Source: Arcicella rigui (lineage in GTDB: Bacteria > Bacteroidota > Bacteroidia > Cytophagales > Spirosomataceae). Taken from it: a stretch of DNA of 64,000 bases. The translations under genes were made by a program, and so were the position numbers. The notes beneath the pieces were generated by a model, which was not told where the DNA came from, did not search any database, and was given only the letters and a program-made list of their open reading frames with translations. The stretch spans positions 1-64,000 of the forward strand of contig NZ_JAYFUM010000015.1 in NCBI RefSeq assembly GCF_034929435.1. The letters are read 5' to 3'. Shown piece after piece: positions 43,276 to 52,961 of this stretch. Within the stretch, counting starts at the first letter, position 1; every line of letters begins with the position of its first letter.

Positions 43276-43519
43276 AGTATTTTTTGGGTTTTATGTTTGA
43301 TAAAGCAAAAGTAAATTGAAAATCAGAACTTTGCTTGCCCATACTGTTATGGATTCATTAAAAAAGGGGAGGAATTTGGTTGGGGGAAGTAGGTGTTAAA
43401 GGGGAATTTTAATTTGAAGCAATTATTCAAATAGTACTGAGAGGGTTAATTGCTTATAGAACCAAGATATTGTTTTTGCTCACTGTCAACAATAAAGTCA
43501 ACATAAAATTATTATTTGA

Positions 43520-43555
43520 AAAATTCACATCAAAGGTATGTTTAATGTGAATTTT
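43520..43555 (-). terminator. Terminator of the type I R-M operon
   Basis: AAAATTCACAT at 43520-43530 and its complement at 43545-43555, immediately after the hsdR stop on the minus strand, followed there by a short T run. Confidence 0.7.
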
Positions 43556-43560
43556 CTAAT

Positions 43561-46500
43561 TTATGGTCTCAAATTGTTAAGTCCTTGATTAAATATTTCT
43601 TTCACCATTCCAAAAAGCATTGAGTTAAAATCTTCTTTAGCTTCTTTATTATCTGTAATTAATTTATAGAAATCAAAATTGGTCATTACGTGTTTTAATA
43701 GTTCTTTCTGTCCTACTGAATCGCTGGTTATTCTTGCATTTTGTTCATCAGAGTATTTTAGAGAATTGGCTAAATCTTCATTTCTTGCCACATCATAAGC
43801 AATACTTTCAACCATCTTTCTTACTTTATCCGCATCTTCAAATTTTGTTCCAAAGCGGTCATTAAAACTTTGTAGAATATTTGACAACCTATCTATTTCT
43901 GGTTGATTTTTCCCACCTCTCATATCTGTTGGAATAGGCTTTAAATCGTCTCCTTGCTCCATAGCAATATTGGTCGTTGCTTCTAACTGCAAACGATAAC
44001 TATCCATATCAATATTATCTAAAATGCCTTGGGCAAAATCAGGGATGATTTCTCCCCCTAATTTGTTTTGCAAGTGATTCAAAAAAATATAAAGTCTTTC
44101 TAAATACGGATTTTCAAAAGGTACAATCTGAGAAAGGAAAATATACAAACGCACATAGGTTTTAACCTTTGCTCTAAAGTCTATCTGTTGCTCTTCGTCT
44201 AAATCATTTTTGAATAGGTAAGATGACCTGTCAAGAATGGCATGAAGCTGGTCGATAGCTCCATTGGTCAAAATCATTTCAGAAAACTCATATACTTGCT
44301 CTTGGGTATAAACTTGGTAATTATCTAAAACATCTTGTAAATCAAATAATTTATTGGGGTCTGTCCCTTCGCCTAAAACGGTACTTTCGTAATATGGTTT
44401 AAATGCGTTCTCTATTTCTTCTGCTGAGTTGGCAAAATCTAACACAAAGGTATCATGCTTTAAGGGATGACTTCTATTGAGTCTTGATAGCGTTTGAACA
44501 GCATTTACTCCTCCCAATTTCTTATCTACATACATGGTATGCAAAAGTGGCTGGTCGAAACCAGTTTGAAATTTATTTGCTACCAATAAAAAACGATACT
44601 CGTTTTTCTTGAACTCGGAAGGAATAGCATTACTTGCAAATCCGTTTAAACTTGCCTCTGTTTGCCCGTCTATCTCTCCTGAAAATGCTACTACTGCTTT
44701 AAAAGGACTGTTTATTTTAAGTAAATAATCATCAAATGCTTTTTTATATTTTACGGCATTGGCTCTCGAACTTGTTACTAGCATTGCCTTTGCAAGTCCT
44801 CCCATTCTTTTTTTACGGATTACGTTTTCCATAAAATGTTCAACCATTAAAATTGTTTTCTTTTTAATAGCGTGTTCATGGCTTTCTACATAAGCTTTTA
44901 ACTTTTTCTGTGCTTTTGTTTTATCATATTCAGGGTCATCTTCTACCTTCTTAAGTAATGCGTAATAGCTTTGATAGGTAGTATAATTTTGTAAAACATC
45001 CATAATAAAACGTTCTTCTATGGCTTGTTTCATCGAATACAAATGGAATGCTCTGTACTTTGTCTTATCTCCTTCTTCAAAAGGCACACCGAACAATTCT
45101 AAAGTTTTATTTTTGGGCGTTGCTGTAAAAGCAAAATAACTGGCATTGGGCAACAGCTTTCTTGACTTTATTAAATCTGTAATTAAGTCTTCACCTGTTA
45201 CGGTATCATGGTCTTCGGTTTCTATTTCATCATCATCATTTGGTTTTGATAATGCCTCATTTAGCTTTCTTGCCATTTGTCCACTTAAACTACTGTGGGC
45301 CTCATCAATAATAACGGCAAAGTTTACACTGGGCAATTCACCTATTTCGGCTACAACGTGTGGAAATTTCTGAATGGTAGTAATGATTAATTTTTTACCT
45401 TCTTCCAAAGCTCCCTTCAATTGTTTACTTCCTTCGGTGATGGCTTCAACTACTTTATCTACTTGTTGAAATTGTTTAATGTTTTCTCTGATTTGGGCAT
45501 CTAAAACCCGACGGTCAGTTACTACAATGACTGTATCGAAGATGTTGTTTTTGCCTATTTTATCATGCAAGCCTACCAATTGATGTGCTAACCAAGCAAT
45601 AGAATTTGATTTGCCCGAACCTGCCGAATGTTGGATTAAATATTTTTGTCCAGAACCTTTCTCTTGTGCATCAGCCAACAGACTACGTACTGCCATTAAC
45701 TGATGGTAGCGAGGAAAAATAAGTTTTCGCTCTTTACTAATTACAATCTTCCCTTTATCATCTAAGCTTTCTTTGTCTTCTACGATGAGTTGACAGAAAT
45801 TCTGAATGATGTCGGTAAGATTATTTTTTGTCAAAACTTCTTTCCATAAATAATCGGTTTTTATACCTTCTTTCGGCGGATTTCCTGCACCGTTGTTATG
45901 TCCTTGATTAAAGGGTAGAAAATACGTTTTATCTTTTTTGAGTTGAGTACACATCCAAACTTCCTCCGTATCTACCGCAAAATTTACCATCAATCTCCCT
46001 AACCTAAAAAGCTCTTCTTTGGGGTCTCTGTCGTTTTTATATTGCTTTATGGCATGATGTACGTTTTGTTTGGTAAGCTCATTTTTTAATTCAAAAGATA
46101 TAACTGGAATACCATTAATGAATATCATCATGTCCAAGGATTTTTTGTCGTTGGGTGAATAATAGACTTGTCGCATCACCGAAAACAAATTGGTTTGGTA
46201 TAATGTATTTGCTTCTGTATTGTAGGTAGAAACTGGCTTATCGTAAAACAAGTGTAGTTTGGTATTGGTAAAACCCTCTGTTATTCCTTTGCGGAGCAAG
46301 TTGATAAGCCCTCCCAAAGGCATATTTTTGGCAAGGGTTTGGTCTGTTATTTTTTTATTTATCAACGACACCACTACTTTTTGCCATTGTTCTTTATGGT
46401 GTTTTTTTATTTTATCTATCGCTTTGGCTTGTGTAGTTTCTAAAAATTGAAAAAGCAAGTCCGTATCAAGGCACAACACATTGTTATATGCCTTGTTGTC

Positions 46501-46584
46501 TCGTAATAGATACTTATTTTCTTCAACTAAATATTGAGCGATGTGGGCTTCTAAGCCTTTTTCAGTGGTGTCGGTGTAAAGCAT
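43561..46584 (-). CDS. hsdR: Type I restriction enzyme R subunit
   Basis: A 1007-residue HsdR, the motor and nuclease of a type I R-M enzyme. The N-terminal nuclease domain shows LDMMIFINGIPVISFELKNE (acidic residue and E-x-K of the PD-(D/E)xK fold) near residue 157. Helicase motifs follow: Walker A QHSAGSGKSNSIAWLAHQL near 320, IIVTTIQKFP-like motif, IIDEAHSSLSGQ near 425, SRANAVKYKKAF and QTLSRLNRSHP. The C-terminus is helical. It is last in the operon after hsdM, DUF1016, hsdS and the Septu-like pair, five bases from the HNH gene. Whether it is useful depends on hsdM, which carries a frameshift here. Confidence 0.93.
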   Translation of the reverse strand: MLYTDTTEKGLEAHIAQYLVEENKYLLRDNKAYNNVLCLDTDLLFQFLETTQAKAIDKIKKHHKEQWQKVVVSLINKKITDQTLAKNMPLGGLINLLRKGITEGFTNTKLHLFYDKPVSTYNTEANTLYQTNLFSVMRQVYYSPNDKKSLDMMIFINGIPVISFELKNELTKQNVHHAIKQYKNDRDPKEELFRLGRLMVNFAVDTEEVWMCTQLKKDKTYFLPFNQGHNNGAGNPPKEGIKTDYLWKEVLTKNNLTDIIQNFCQLIVEDKESLDDKGKIVISKERKLIFPRYHQLMAVRSLLADAQEKGSGQKYLIQHSAGSGKSNSIAWLAHQLVGLHDKIGKNNIFDTVIVVTDRRVLDAQIRENIKQFQQVDKVVEAITEGSKQLKGALEEGKKLIITTIQKFPHVVAEIGELPSVNFAVIIDEAHSSLSGQMARKLNEALSKPNDDDEIETEDHDTVTGEDLITDLIKSRKLLPNASYFAFTATPKNKTLELFGVPFEEGDKTKYRAFHLYSMKQAIEERFIMDVLQNYTTYQSYYALLKKVEDDPEYDKTKAQKKLKAYVESHEHAIKKKTILMVEHFMENVIRKKRMGGLAKAMLVTSSRANAVKYKKAFDDYLLKINSPFKAVVAFSGEIDGQTEASLNGFASNAIPSEFKKNEYRFLLVANKFQTGFDQPLLHTMYVDKKLGGVNAVQTLSRLNRSHPLKHDTFVLDFANSAEEIENAFKPYYESTVLGEGTDPNKLFDLQDVLDNYQVYTQEQVYEFSEMILTNGAIDQLHAILDRSSYLFKNDLDEEQQIDFRAKVKTYVRLYIFLSQIVPFENPYLERLYIFLNHLQNKLGGEIIPDFAQGILDNIDMDSYRLQLEATTNIAMEQGDDLKPIPTDMRGGKNQPEIDRLSNILQSFNDRFGTKFEDADKVRKMVESIAYDVARNEDLANSLKYSDEQNARITSDSVGQKELLKHVMTNFDFYKLITDNKEAKEDFNSMLFGMVKEIFNQGLNNLRP

Positions 46585-46589
46585 AGTTT

Positions 46590-47546
46590 TTAATTAATTA
46601 ATTTTTGATAAAATGCCACTTCTACAAAATAAAAAGGTTCTAATTCATTATTTGAATCAGGTAATGCTTTTTGAACAATTAGTTTATCTATGGATTTCCT
46701 TAACAAAACAGGGTCTTCCAAGAGGTAATTCATATTCTCCGTAAAATAGCGTTCAACATTATTCCACTTATTCTTTCTGCGGTCTTTTAGTGAAGAACAA
46801 TTTAAGTTCAGTACTTCTATCGAATTTTCTATTATTAAATCGTCTGCATTGTTAATTATATCAAAATCAATATCCCCTTCATTTGAAAATTGTAATCGAT
46901 TTATAATCGGAATATGGGCATTAAGGCATGGATTAATTATGTTTTTGATAGTAGTATTACCATCAAAAACGCTCTTACTGTCGTCACAATGTGGGGGAAT
47001 TGGGATTTTTATCTCATCTCCAACATTAACAGCTTCACCTATCCCTGTATTATGTTCTAAGATATTGGTCTCTGAAATATCTGTAATTTCGGCAAGGTCA
47101 GCAATTGAGTTGATAAGTTTGCCTTTATATCGCTTCCCGATTTCAACCTTTTTAACTTTACTGCTTTCTTTGCAGGTGAGCATTAGATTATTGTAATTAA
47201 AAATTAAATCTTTACGACGGTTTTTGGGAAGAAAGTGTTCGATAGCGTAATTTGAGTATTTCCAACATTGATTTTCTTCATCCCAATTTCGCTCAATTTT
47301 ATCCGCACAGTAGCAACACAAGCCATTTTGCTCGTCATATAAGGCATCTAACAGTTTATTTCTAACTTCAATATCACTAATTTCAGTTAGGGTTGTAATA
47401 CCAAAAGTTTTACCAAATTCAGCCCAAATTGTACTGCCTTTTCTTGTGCTTGCAATCCATTCGTTAATAACAGCCTCATTTTGATTTAGCCATTGGGTAA
47501 AAATTGTAGGATAATCCTCTTCTTGTTTTTTCTTAAAATATCTCAT
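46590..47546 (-). CDS. ptuB: HNH nuclease, PtuB-like (Septu)
   Basis: A 318-residue protein of the TIGR02646-type HNH family, the nuclease half of Septu systems. It starts MRYFKKKQEE as in relatives, and has the zinc/HNH motif CCYCADKIE near residue 79, then NYAIEHFLPK with the conserved histidine near 104, and FNYNNLMLTCKES near 118. It shares an ATGA overlap with the stop of the ATPase gene, so the two are made together. Embedding between hsdS and hsdR is unusual. Symbol assigned by family resemblance and pairing. Confidence 0.82.
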   Translation of the reverse strand: MRYFKKKQEEDYPTIFTQWLNQNEAVINEWIASTRKGSTIWAEFGKTFGITTLTEISDIEVRNKLLDALYDEQNGLCCYCADKIERNWDEENQCWKYSNYAIEHFLPKNRRKDLIFNYNNLMLTCKESSKVKKVEIGKRYKGKLINSIADLAEITDISETNILEHNTGIGEAVNVGDEIKIPIPPHCDDSKSVFDGNTTIKNIINPCLNAHIPIINRLQFSNEGDIDFDIINNADDLIIENSIEVLNLNCSSLKDRRKNKWNNVERYFTENMNYLLEDPVLLRKSIDKLIVQKALPDSNNELEPFYFVEVAFYQKLIN

Positions 47547-49447
47547 TTCGCTAAAATTTCTTTAGTTCTAATAAGCATTTTCATTCTTAATAACTCAGAA
47601 TCATTGGTATCTATATCTGAAAAACTATTTGAAATAAACTTTTTAGCCTCCTCTAATTCGTTGTCATTGACTAATTTAGAAAGTTCAGTAAATCTTTCTT
47701 GGACTTTTGATACAAATCGTCCATTTACTCCAAAAAGTTTATCTGATAACTTATCAATATTAGCACCATACGCATTAAATTCTTCAAAAGGTTCAATATC
47801 AAAACCCTCGTTATTCTTCAAACAAGTATAAATTTTTATTTTATTACTTGGAATACTTCCTACGATGTAAGGTGAATGAGTTGTTACTACAAATTGAACA
47901 TTAGGAAATCTTCTAACCAAAACCTCTAAAATTTTGGTTTGCCAAAGTGGATGTAAGTAGGTATCTATTTCGTCTATCAATACAATAGCTGGTGTTTTTG
48001 TAAAATCAGTTTCGCTTGATGGCGTAACTTCTTTTAGCCGCTTCATAAAATAGCCAATCCATCCAAACACATTGTTATATCCCTGACTGATTAGGTCAAA
48101 TAAAATGGGAGAATTATCTGTGCCTAATTTAACCCAAATAGGGTGTTTACCATTTTCGTTTACTACAATTCTGTCTAAAGTGATTGTTTCACCTGTTACT
48201 TCCGAAATAATTTCAAATACTTCCTTTAACAATACTCTCTCTAAAGGGGTAGCTTCTCCTTTCGCTTGTTTATCGTTGGCTAAATTATTTAATCCTCTTA
48301 GCCAATCGGCAAATGCTCCAAATCTATTATCTGGTTTATTGTTGAGCATTGAAATGGCATCGCTTATGTGAGGAAAAACTTTATTTTGAGCAGCATTCTT
48401 TTCCTTCTCCTCTTCTTGAAGTTGGGGAAAAGCTAAAAATAAACTTTTGTATTTATCATCACTGATATTTCTGAAATCACTTTCACTATCATCACTAACT
48501 TGAGGGTCATTATTTTCTGAGGATAAAATAACCTTGTTATAATAAAGTGTTGCATCATCGCTTTGCAAAGTAGATTCTACTCGGTAATATATTTCTGAAA
48601 ATCCTTTTTCAGCATATTTAGGTGCTCCTGAGTCTGTTACGCCTTTGATATGCAGTAAATTTCTTAAACGTGAAGTAAGCAACTCAGAATCTTCAATTCC
48701 CATTGTTTCATTTTGCTCATAACCCGTGAAAGCTAAAACTAAGGCTCTCAAAATGGACGTTTTACCAGTTCCGTTTAAGCCTATAAAGCACGTTAAGTTT
48801 TCGTGGAAATGAATTTTATTAGGATTTGAGAATAATGAAATATTATTGATTTGTAGTGAGTCGAGGGTAATAGACTTTACCTCATCATAATCAACTTTAA
48901 ATTCATAATCCTTTTTTATTTTCTTTCTTTGAGCATCAATACGTCTCTTATTTTTTTTGAACTCTTCCTCTGAAATCGGTGCAAATAATTTACCTAAATT
49001 GCTAATTTGAATGAAAGCATCAATAATTTTCTTATCCCTTCTTAAGAAGTCATCTAAGGCCAAAATGTAATCGTTACCTTTATAGTTTTTTACCCAATGC
49101 TCAAAGGTATCGCCTGATTTTGCTCTTGTTTTTTGTTGCATACCGAGAGCTTCCGCAACACTGGTAAAGAATTCTATTTTTACTTTATCATCATAAGAAA
49201 CAAATTCTAAGCGGCTATCTCCTTCTTTTGAAATAGAAAAGTAAATATTGGGTGTTTTATTTCTCCAATCTAAACCAGACCAAAATGAAAATACCAAATA
49301 ATTCTCATTACCACTAAACCAATAGCCTTTATCTATTCTATCTGCTCTGTTTTTGGCTCTGAGGGTAAATCTCAATTTCTGGTCACTAAGGGTTTCGGTC
49401 AAATGACTAAATACCTTTTCGTGAATTATTGAAATATTATTTTCCAT
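47543..49447 (-). CDS. ptuA: AAA ATPase, PtuA-like (Septu), with N-terminal extension
   Basis: A ~634-residue ABC/RecF-like ATPase. The first ~200 residues form an extra domain with WFSGNENYLVFSFWSGLDWR. The ATPase follows, with Walker A FIGLNGTGKTSILRALVLAF, a long middle region, and VLIDEIDTYLHPLWQTKILEVLVRRFP with TTHSPYIVGSI at the end. Partnered with the HNH gene by overlap, it matches Septu PtuA, which senses phage and controls the nuclease; the large N-terminal region is atypical and may bind a ligand or DNA. I use ATG 49447; a TTG at 49486 would add 13 residues. Confidence 0.8.
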   Translation of the reverse strand: MENNISIIHEKVFSHLTETLSDQKLRFTLRAKNRADRIDKGYWFSGNENYLVFSFWSGLDWRNKTPNIYFSISKEGDSRLEFVSYDDKVKIEFFTSVAEALGMQQKTRAKSGDTFEHWVKNYKGNDYILALDDFLRRDKKIIDAFIQISNLGKLFAPISEEEFKKNKRRIDAQRKKIKKDYEFKVDYDEVKSITLDSLQINNISLFSNPNKIHFHENLTCFIGLNGTGKTSILRALVLAFTGYEQNETMGIEDSELLTSRLRNLLHIKGVTDSGAPKYAEKGFSEIYYRVESTLQSDDATLYYNKVILSSENNDPQVSDDSESDFRNISDDKYKSLFLAFPQLQEEEKEKNAAQNKVFPHISDAISMLNNKPDNRFGAFADWLRGLNNLANDKQAKGEATPLERVLLKEVFEIISEVTGETITLDRIVVNENGKHPIWVKLGTDNSPILFDLISQGYNNVFGWIGYFMKRLKEVTPSSETDFTKTPAIVLIDEIDTYLHPLWQTKILEVLVRRFPNVQFVVTTHSPYIVGSIPSNKIKIYTCLKNNEGFDIEPFEEFNAYGANIDKLSDKLFGVNGRFVSKVQERFTELSKLVNDNELEEAKKFISNSFSDIDTNDSELLRMKMLIRTKEILAK

Positions 49448-49502
49448 TGTTTTACTGATTATTTTGCCAATACTTTTCGTGTTCAATAAAGATACTTTTT
49501 AT

Positions 49503-50900
49503 TTATTCAATTCCATACTCAACTTCATCCTCTGCCGCCAAACTCATTTCATCTTCCAATTCCTCATATAAGTCAACGATAGGCATTTCTGTAATTTCAT
49601 AATCCCTCACATCTATCTTCCCCGTTACGGCTTCGGCTATTAAGGCAGTACGGTATTCCTGTACTAAAGTTATTTCTTTTTCAATGGTTTGAATAATGGT
49701 ATTAATTTGAGCCGTTTCTTGCTCTATGTATTCTACTATGTTTTTTTGTTCGGTAATGGGTGGAACCCCCACAATAATTTCCTTAGTTTTAGCCTGATTT
49801 AGTATTGGTAATGTTGTAAAATCAGCTAATAAATCAACTTGATGTTTTGAGTTTTTCAGAAAGTAAAAACCAAATTCAGGATATATTTTTTCTCTAAATA
49901 TTATTGCATTGATTTGTTGATTCGCTGAGGCACTCAAATAAGACATTCCGATTTTGCCAATTGTACCGCCAATTCCGATTAAATAGACCGTATTTTCAGG
50001 AAATATTTCAACTTGATTACTTTCAATAGCAAATTCATTTACCTTCCTTTTGGAATCCTTTAAAATACCATCATATTTAAAATCCCCAGGAGTAAACCAA
50101 TTGATTTCGGCATTTTCAAAAAAATCAATTAAAGAACTTTCAATTTTAGGAGTCCTACCTGTTTTAATTTTAGCCAGATACTTCAACCTCCTAACCTCCC
50201 AATGCTCAGGAATATCGCCCAACCATTCAATACCCGAAGGTTTCATTTTTACATTTGGGTTTAAACCTTTGGTAACGGCATCGTTAATAATGGCTGATTT
50301 TTGTTCATTCAACAACTTTATCAATTGCTTTTTCTTGGCTATAAAACGGTCTATTTTAGCTGTTTTGTAGTCGAGGAAGTTAGCAATGGCGGTTTGTTCG
50401 GAAAGGGGAGGTAATGTAATTCTCTCTTTCCCTAATTCAGAAAAACCGACAGATTGCCTTACTCCACCACCTCCATTGTAAAAGTGTTTAATCAAATCCA
50501 AATGATTAAGAAGAGCATAGAAATATTTTGACGAATAATTATTTTTAACTTTAAGTCCAATGTAGGCACTTGTAATTATTCCTCTTTCATTTACAAAACC
50601 AACCCTTAAACTTGTTTTGTCATTTTGTAAATCCAACATTCTTAAAATGATGTCTCCTTTTTCTACAATTTGATAATTTGAAAAAGAGGCTGGCAATAAT
50701 CCATTTGCAGAATTTATATCTTTTCTTTTGATTTTACCATAGCTCAAAGTCAAAAGATTATTTTCTCTTAAATCTTCATTCTTGGTTTTATTATCTAAAA
50801 ATAACTTATTTAGGTAAGTTTGCTCCCAATGCTCAGGAATATCCCCCAGCCAAGCAATGTGAGAAGGTTTGTAATTTTTATAGGGTTTTAGTTTATTCAT
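49503..50900 (-). CDS. hsdS: Type I restriction enzyme specificity subunit
   Basis: This HsdS (~465 residues) holds two target-recognition domains, each introduced by a repeated WLGDIPEHWE element near residues 17 and 225 and separated by a coiled-coil conserved region (LPPLSEQTAIANFLDYKTAKIDRFIAKKKQLIKLL). A second copy of the coiled-coil region follows TRD2 (TEQKNIVEYIEQETAQINTIIQTIEKE). The two TRDs set the bipartite DNA sequence methylated and recognised. ATG 50900 overlaps the DUF1016 gene's stop by eight bases; the longer frame begins TTG at 50912. Confidence 0.92.
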   Translation of the reverse strand: MNKLKPYKNYKPSHIAWLGDIPEHWEQTYLNKLFLDNKTKNEDLRENNLLTLSYGKIKRKDINSANGLLPASFSNYQIVEKGDIILRMLDLQNDKTSLRVGFVNERGIITSAYIGLKVKNNYSSKYFYALLNHLDLIKHFYNGGGGVRQSVGFSELGKERITLPPLSEQTAIANFLDYKTAKIDRFIAKKKQLIKLLNEQKSAIINDAVTKGLNPNVKMKPSGIEWLGDIPEHWEVRRLKYLAKIKTGRTPKIESSLIDFFENAEINWFTPGDFKYDGILKDSKRKVNEFAIESNQVEIFPENTVYLIGIGGTIGKIGMSYLSASANQQINAIIFREKIYPEFGFYFLKNSKHQVDLLADFTTLPILNQAKTKEIIVGVPPITEQKNIVEYIEQETAQINTIIQTIEKEITLVQEYRTALIAEAVTGKIDVRDYEITEMPIVDLYEELEDEMSLAAEDEVEYGIE

Positions 50901-51477
50901 TTTCTTGGTCAAGGTTTAAACTATTTAATATTTCGTTCCATTTAGCTTGTAATAGGGCTTTATTGGGCAATTTAGTTTGGTAATCTATTATCCCTTGTGG
51001 CAAAACTCTCACCAGTGGTGAGAGTTTTGCGTTTCCAAGCATAACCCGCTCAAAATAAGATGAATTGATTTGTCTTTCAAGTTCTTGATAAGACCATCTT
51101 TCTTTAACTGTTAGGTGTACATAAAACGCTATTTCTTCGGGTGTGTTACACGCCATAATTAAGCGTTGATGCGACCAGCTAATTTCTCTACACAGTGTGG
51201 AGAGTTTTTCATTATACTTGTAGGTTTCATAAAATTGCTTCATTCGCCAAATATTTTGGGATGAAAATCCCTTTACATTTGGTTCGGATTGCTGAATAAA
51301 ATCAGCAAGTTCTTTCACTACCGACTTGCCCCACGCTTTGGCTTTTACTTGCTCGCTTACATACTCGCCTATGTGCCAGTAGAGCGTAACTAATTCTCTA
51401 TTCACTGCCTGATAAGCTCTTTCTTTGGCTTTGGCAATGAGTTGAGAGATATATAAAAATTGTTCTTGTAGTTCCAT
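50893..51477 (-). CDS. DUF1016 N-terminal domain protein
   Basis: A ~194-residue protein matching only the N-terminal DUF1016/YhcG domain: AYQAVNRELVTLYWHIGEYVSEQ, GFSSQNIWRMKQFYETY, SWSHQRLIMACNTPEEIAFYV and WSYQELERQINSSYFERVML. Full YhcG proteins are roughly 330-380 residues with a C-terminal PD-(D/E)xK nuclease domain; that part is absent here. Genes of this type are common riders in type I R-M operons. ATG 51477 is preferred over GTG 51495. Overlaps hsdS slightly and follows hsdM by 56 bases. Confidence 0.85.
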   Translation of the reverse strand: MELQEQFLYISQLIAKAKERAYQAVNRELVTLYWHIGEYVSEQVKAKAWGKSVVKELADFIQQSEPNVKGFSSQNIWRMKQFYETYKYNEKLSTLCREISWSHQRLIMACNTPEEIAFYVHLTVKERWSYQELERQINSSYFERVMLGNAKLSPLVRVLPQGIIDYQTKLPNKALLQAKWNEILNSLNLDQENE

Positions 51478-51533
51478 TATTAGTTCGACCTTCACAAAAT
51501 TTGTGCAACGCTGGGTTGCACTATTCAGACAAT

Positions 51534-52961
51534 TTACGCAATAATTTCTTTTAAAAGTCCGTCTGTTTCTTGTTCCAATTTCAAAATATCCGCTGCTATT
51601 TCGCTTAGTGGGCGTAAGCCTTGGTACTGATAAAAATACTTATTAAAAGCGATTTCATAGCCTATTTTCATTTTGGTCTTATCATACCAAGCATCAGGAG
51701 CAAAAGGCAATACTTCTTTTTTGAAATAGTCTTCAATCAATACTTCGTGCGATACTCCTTTTTGCATGGGTACATTTTCAATATCCTTTAAACTACTATC
51801 AGATTTTTTCTTGCCTTTACTATCCAAAATAAGTTTGCCTTCTTCATCTTTTTCAGGTTGATGTACCGATATTTGATAAAACCCAAAGTCTTCATTATCA
51901 AATATTTTACTGTAAGTATTGTCTTCAAAAGCAAAATACAATTCTTGAATGGCTTCAATGTGTCCCGTTGTTAATTCATTTCTTTTACTTCCCAACGATT
52001 TACGCATTTTTTGGTAAAACTCAGCCGAGGACGCATTGATAAGCTGAACTTTTCCTTTACGTTTTTCTTCTTTTACATTGCTAATAAACCAAACATACGT
52101 AGCGATACCAGTATTGTAAAAAATATCATTGGGCAGTTGTACAATACATTCCAGCAAATCATTTTCGATAATGTATTGGCGAATCCCACTTTCACCGCTA
52201 CCAGCATCGCCTGTGAACAAAGCAGAACCATTATGCACAGAGGCAATTCTACTACCACCGTCTTTAGGGTCTTTCATTTTAGAAAGCATGTGAAGCATAA
52301 ACATTAACTGTCCGTCGTTACTTCTTGAAGTCAAACAAGTTTCCTCCAATTCACCCTTAAAGTTTTTGATTTTAAGGTTAAAGCGTTTATCTATGATGCT
52401 TACTTTCTTATCAGTACCCACGTTTAGGTTATCAATATCTTGTTTCCAAGTAGTGCCATAAGGTGGGTTTGTAAGCATGAAATTGAATTTCAAATCAGGG
52501 TCAAAACCATATTCGCTTAGGGTAGAGCCAAACTTAATTTTGTCGGGGTCTTCGCCTTTCAGCAACATATCCGATTTACAAACTGCATACATTTCACCCG
52601 TATTTTCCTGTCCGTACAAGTGAAATGTAGCCGTAGATTTGATTTCACCTTCAGGATTGGTAGCGAATGATTTAGATTGAGTAAGCATCGCCCCCGACCC
52701 CGCACAAGGGTCATATACCAAAAATGTACCTTTCTGAATTTTATCTTTTACGGGCAAATACACCAAGTGTGTCATTAATTCAATGATTTCTCTCGGTGTA
52801 AAGTGTCGCCCTGCTGCGGCATTTGTTTTTTCATTGAATCTACGAATCAAGTCTTCAAACATATAACCCATAGCCATAGGCGATATTTTTTCAGGTCTTA
52901 ATTCTACTTTAGGATTACAGAATTTTTCGATGAGGGCAAAAGTAATTCCAAGTCGTTTCAA
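51534..52961 (-). CDS. hsdM: Type I DNA methyltransferase M subunit, catalytic part (frameshifted gene)
   Basis: The catalytic ~475 residues of HsdM: SAM-binding FxPGxG-like VYDPCAGSGAMLTQS near 84, and adenine-methyltransferase NPPYGTTW near 170, preceded by the HsdM region AMGYMFEDLIRRFNEKTNAAAGRHFTPREIIELM. The frame opens at a TTG (52961) with a stop just upstream at 52968-52970. It continues in the +1 frame from the N-terminal part at 52915-53361. A single base difference within about 52915-52967 would rejoin them. As read, the methyltransferase lacks its N-terminal helical domain; it is either inactive, repaired by slippage or sequencing error, or made as two chains. Confidence 0.88.
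   Translation of the reverse strand: MKRLGITFALIEKFCNPKVELRPEKISPMAMGYMFEDLIRRFNEKTNAAAGRHFTPREIIELMTHLVYLPVKDKIQKGTFLVYDPCAGSGAMLTQSKSFATNPEGEIKSTATFHLYGQENTGEMYAVCKSDMLLKGEDPDKIKFGSTLSEYGFDPDLKFNFMLTNPPYGTTWKQDIDNLNVGTDKKVSIIDKRFNLKIKNFKGELEETCLTSRSNDGQLMFMLHMLSKMKDPKDGGSRIASVHNGSALFTGDAGSGESGIRQYIIENDLLECIVQLPNDIFYNTGIATYVWFISNVKEEKRKGKVQLINASSAEFYQKMRKSLGSKRNELTTGHIEAIQELYFAFEDNTYSKIFDNEDFGFYQISVHQPEKDEEGKLILDSKGKKKSDSSLKDIENVPMQKGVSHEVLIEDYFKKEVLPFAPDAWYDKTKMKIGYEIAFNKYFYQYQGLRPLSEIAADILKLEQETDGLLKEIIA

Noticed and set aside
43276..43560. attL-like copy of the tRNA-Asn end beyond the R-M operon
   Set aside because: I compared the tRNA 3' arm with this gap and found only short chance matches.
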